A stretch of 7,712 nt of DNA from Dehalococcoidia bacterium (lineage in GTDB: Bacteria > Chloroflexota > Dehalococcoidia > Bin125), in contig RKRS01000205.1 of NCBI GenBank assembly GCA_007571275.1, positions 1-7,712 of the forward strand, in the 5' to 3' direction. Below the pieces are notes generated by a model that saw only the letters and a program-made list of their open reading frames with translations, searched no databases and was not told the origin of the DNA. How positions within the stretch are numbered: position 1 is the first letter of the stretch; the number at the start of each line of letters is the position of its first letter. A program made the position numbers and the translations under genes. Below, piece by piece: positions 6,313 through 7,712 of this stretch.

Positions 6313-6333
6313 ATGGACAGGTACAGTGCCTGT
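6296..6333. promoter_or_regulatory. Overlapping inverted repeats upstream of korA
   Basis: CCTGTCC (6296-6302) and GGACAGG (6315-6321) form a perfect seven-base inverted repeat around a 12-base loop that contains the candidate -10. The right arm's ACAGG (6317-6321) can also pair with CCTGT at 6329-6333. Three alternating half-sites therefore allow two mutually exclusive pairings. It could be an operator or a leader-RNA switch; no function is known. Confidence 0.4.
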
Positions 6334-6398
6334 TGCGCTCCGGCGAGAGGGCATTCCCGACTGATCAGGACGGCGCATCGCATTCCCGCGCCGTCTGC

Positions 6399-6403
6399 GG
6401 AGG
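6399..6403 (+). promoter_or_regulatory. Shine-Dalgarno of korA
   Basis: GGAGG lies ten bases before the ATG at 6414 and supports that start over in-frame alternatives downstream. Confidence 0.6.
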
Positions 6404-6413
6404 CCGTTGAGAG

Positions 6414-7712
6414 ATGACCACCACGTCAACGCAGGCGAATGGATCGGGAAACACCACCACACCGATCCAGGAACGGGACCGCGTCACTGTCCGCTTTGCG
6501 GGCGACTCCGGTGACGGCATGCAGCTGGCCGGCAATCGCTTCGCCGACGCCACGGCGATCTTCGGCAACGACTTCTCGACGCTGCCCGATTTCCCCGCCG
6601 AAATCCGCGCTCCCGCCGGTTCGCTGGCCGGGGTGTCGAGCTTCCAGATCTCCTTCTCGAAGCACCAGATTTTCACCCCAGGCGACGAGCCTGACACGCT
6701 CGTGGCGATGAACCCCGCCGCGCTCAAGTCGCACCTCTCGGCCTTGACCAAGGGCGGCCTGCTGGTCGTCAATGAGGACGCCTTCACCTCGGGCAACCTG
6801 AAGAAGGCCAACTATCCCAGCAACCCGCTGTCCGACGGTTCGCTTGATGGTTACCGCATCATCAAAGCGCCGATCACCACGGCCGCCATTGCCGCGGTCG
6901 AGGACCTCGGCCTCTCCAACCAGAACGCCGAGCGGACCAAGAACTTCTTCGCGCTCGGCCTCGTCTACTGGCTCTACGACCGTGACCTGCAGCCGACGCT
7001 CGACTGGATCCAGGATCGATTCGGACGCTTGCCCAACATCGCCGAGGCCAACCGCCGCGCGCTCTTCGCCGGCCACGCTTACGGCGAGACCGTAGAGATC
7101 GCTGACGCGCACGTGCGCGTGCCGCCAGCGGTGCTCAAGCCCGGCGAGTACCGCACGATCACCGGTAACCAGGCGCTCGTGCTCGGCCTGATCACCGCCT
7201 CGCACCTCTCTGATCTGGAACTGTTCTACGGCTCCTATCCGATCACGCCCGCCTCGGACGTGCTGGTCGAACTCGCCGCGCTCCGAGAGTTTGGCGTACG
7301 AACATTCCAGGCTGAAGATGAAATCTCGGCAATTGGCACCGCGATCGGCGCGGCCTATGGCGGCGGACTCGGCATCACAGGCACTTCGGGCCCGGGCATC
7401 GCCCTGAAGAGTGAGGCCCTCAACCTCGCGGTGATGACCGAGCTGCCGTTGATCGTCCTCGACGTCCAGCGCTCGGGACCTTCGACCGGAATGCCGACCA
7501 AGACCGAGCAGACCGACCTGCTCCAGGTCATGTTTGGTCGCAACGGCGAATCGCCGCTCTGCGTGCTCGCCGCCAAGTCGCCCGGCGACTGTTTCTACAT
7601 GGCGCTCGAAGCGGTGCGGCTCGCCTTCCAGTTCGTGACCCCGGTCGTGTTGCTCTCCGACACCTACTTGGCCAACACCGCCGAGCCCTGGCCCGTGCCC
7701 GACCTCACGCAG
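6414..7712 (+). CDS. korA: 2-oxoacid:acceptor oxidoreductase, fused gamma-alpha subunit (KorA-type), 3'-truncated by window edge
   Basis: The frame is open from the ATG to the right edge, giving 433 codons of a protein usually around 600-650 residues. After a polar leader of about 20 residues, the gamma (POR) domain starts with VRFAGDSGDGMQLAGNRF (26-43), a glycine-rich nucleotide-binding-like loop. It continues through NFPAEIRAP-like and GVSSFQ motifs to about residue 240. The alpha (PF01855-type, thiamine-pyrophosphate-associated) domain begins at TGNQALVLGL (from 250), with GSYPITPASD at 273-282, AEDEISAIG at 300-308 and TSGPG at 324-328. This fused gamma-alpha order is that of KorA, which with KorB oxidises 2-oxoglutarate to succinyl-CoA and reduces ferredoxin. 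Other 2-oxoacids such as branched-chain ones are possible. korB is expected just past the right edge. The lost part is the C-terminal third. Confidence 0.93.
   Translation, partial: MTTTSTQANGSGNTTTPIQERDRVTVRFAGDSGDGMQLAGNRFADATAIFGNDFSTLPDFPAEIRAPAGSLAGVSSFQISFSKHQIFTPGDEPDTLVAMNPAALKSHLSALTKGGLLVVNEDAFTSGNLKKANYPSNPLSDGSLDGYRIIKAPITTAAIAAVEDLGLSNQNAERTKNFFALGLVYWLYDRDLQPTLDWIQDRFGRLPNIAEANRRALFAGHAYGETVEIADAHVRVPPAVLKPGEYRTITGNQALVLGLITASHLSDLELFYGSYPITPASDVLVELAALREFGVRTFQAEDEISAIGTAIGAAYGGGLGITGTSGPGIALKSEALNLAVMTELPLIVLDVQRSGPSTGMPTKTEQTDLLQVMFGRNGESPLCVLAAKSPGDCFYMALEAVRLAFQFVTPVVLLSDTYLANTAEPWPVPDLTQ

Larger units (their letters stand above)
5946..6413. other. Divergent intergenic region between the SDR operon and korA
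   Basis: These 468 bases should carry the promoters of both the minus-strand cluster and korA. No convincing gene was found; short open frames here (for example a GTG-started 60-codon frame ending at 6410) lack family features. No tRNA or riboswitch was recognised. Repeats seen are a tandem GTTGAC pair (6120-6133), a CGTAGCG direct repeat (6169-6175 and 6186-6192), a TACCTGAGGTA palindrome (6212-6222) and inverted repeats at 6296-6333. No convincing minus-strand promoter was seen for the SDR operon. A TTGACA at 6121-6126 faces korA but has only a poor -10 partner (TGTCTT, 6144-6149). Confidence 0.7.

Noticed and set aside
6228..6410. 60-codon GTG-started frame ending four bases before korA
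   Set aside because: It has no ribosome binding site of note, no family features and an Arg/Ser-rich composition. It could be a leader peptide, but nothing in the sequence favours this.
6426..7205. 259-codon open frame on the minus strand opposite korA
   Set aside because: It is an antisense shadow. The + strand frame carries clear POR gamma and alpha domain motifs throughout.

Overview
This 7.7 kb window is gene-dense, GC-rich bacterial chromosome. It holds eight protein genes, of which the first and last are cut by the window edges, and one 468-base divergent intergenic region. No RNA gene, CRISPR array, insertion sequence or phage gene was seen. The gene mix is luciferase-like oxidoreductase of F420-dependent type, GDSAG-type esterases, SDR, M20 amidohydrolase and a fused KorA-type 2-oxoacid:acceptor oxidoreductase. 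Together with high GC and palindromic GC-rich intergenic DNA, it suggests an environmental Chloroflexota (for example a Thermomicrobia-like lineage) or an actinomycete. That placement is an inference from gene families, not from a marker gene.

Layout: on the + strand from the left edge lie two tandem paralogous alpha/beta hydrolases of the hormone-sensitive-lipase (GDXG) family. The first (3-650) is missing its N-terminal third and the second (754-1689) is complete. A striking palindromic repeat-like element (672-716) lies between them. Converging on them, with only 3 bases between stop codons, is a five-gene minus-strand cluster read right to left: SDR dehydrogenase (5945-5139), M20 amidohydrolase (5077-3899), glyoxalase-like VOC protein (3864-3235), luciferase-like F420/flavin oxidoreductase (3180-2122) and a SnoaL/limonene-epoxide-hydrolase-like protein (2070-1693). 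The gaps of 34-61 bases, each gene with a plausible Shine-Dalgarno, argue for one operon. Beyond the divergent region 5946-6413, korA (6414 to the right edge) is read on the + strand.

The cluster looks like an accessory catabolic module: oxidation (luciferase-like enzyme), a candidate epoxide hydrolase with the complete active-site pattern, alcohol oxidation (SDR), amide cleavage (M20), a VOC protein and two esterase/lactonase-type hydrolases next door. Luciferase-family monooxygenase, LEH-family epoxide hydrolase, SDR and GDXG hydrolase are also the enzyme classes of the Rhodococcus limonene-degradation route. A terpenoid or other epoxide-forming substrate is therefore a reasonable hypothesis, but the substrate cannot be read from the sequence. 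KorA belongs to central metabolism (2-oxoglutarate to succinyl-CoA with ferredoxin) and is probably independent of the cluster. The divergent region carries inverted and direct repeats that could be operators.
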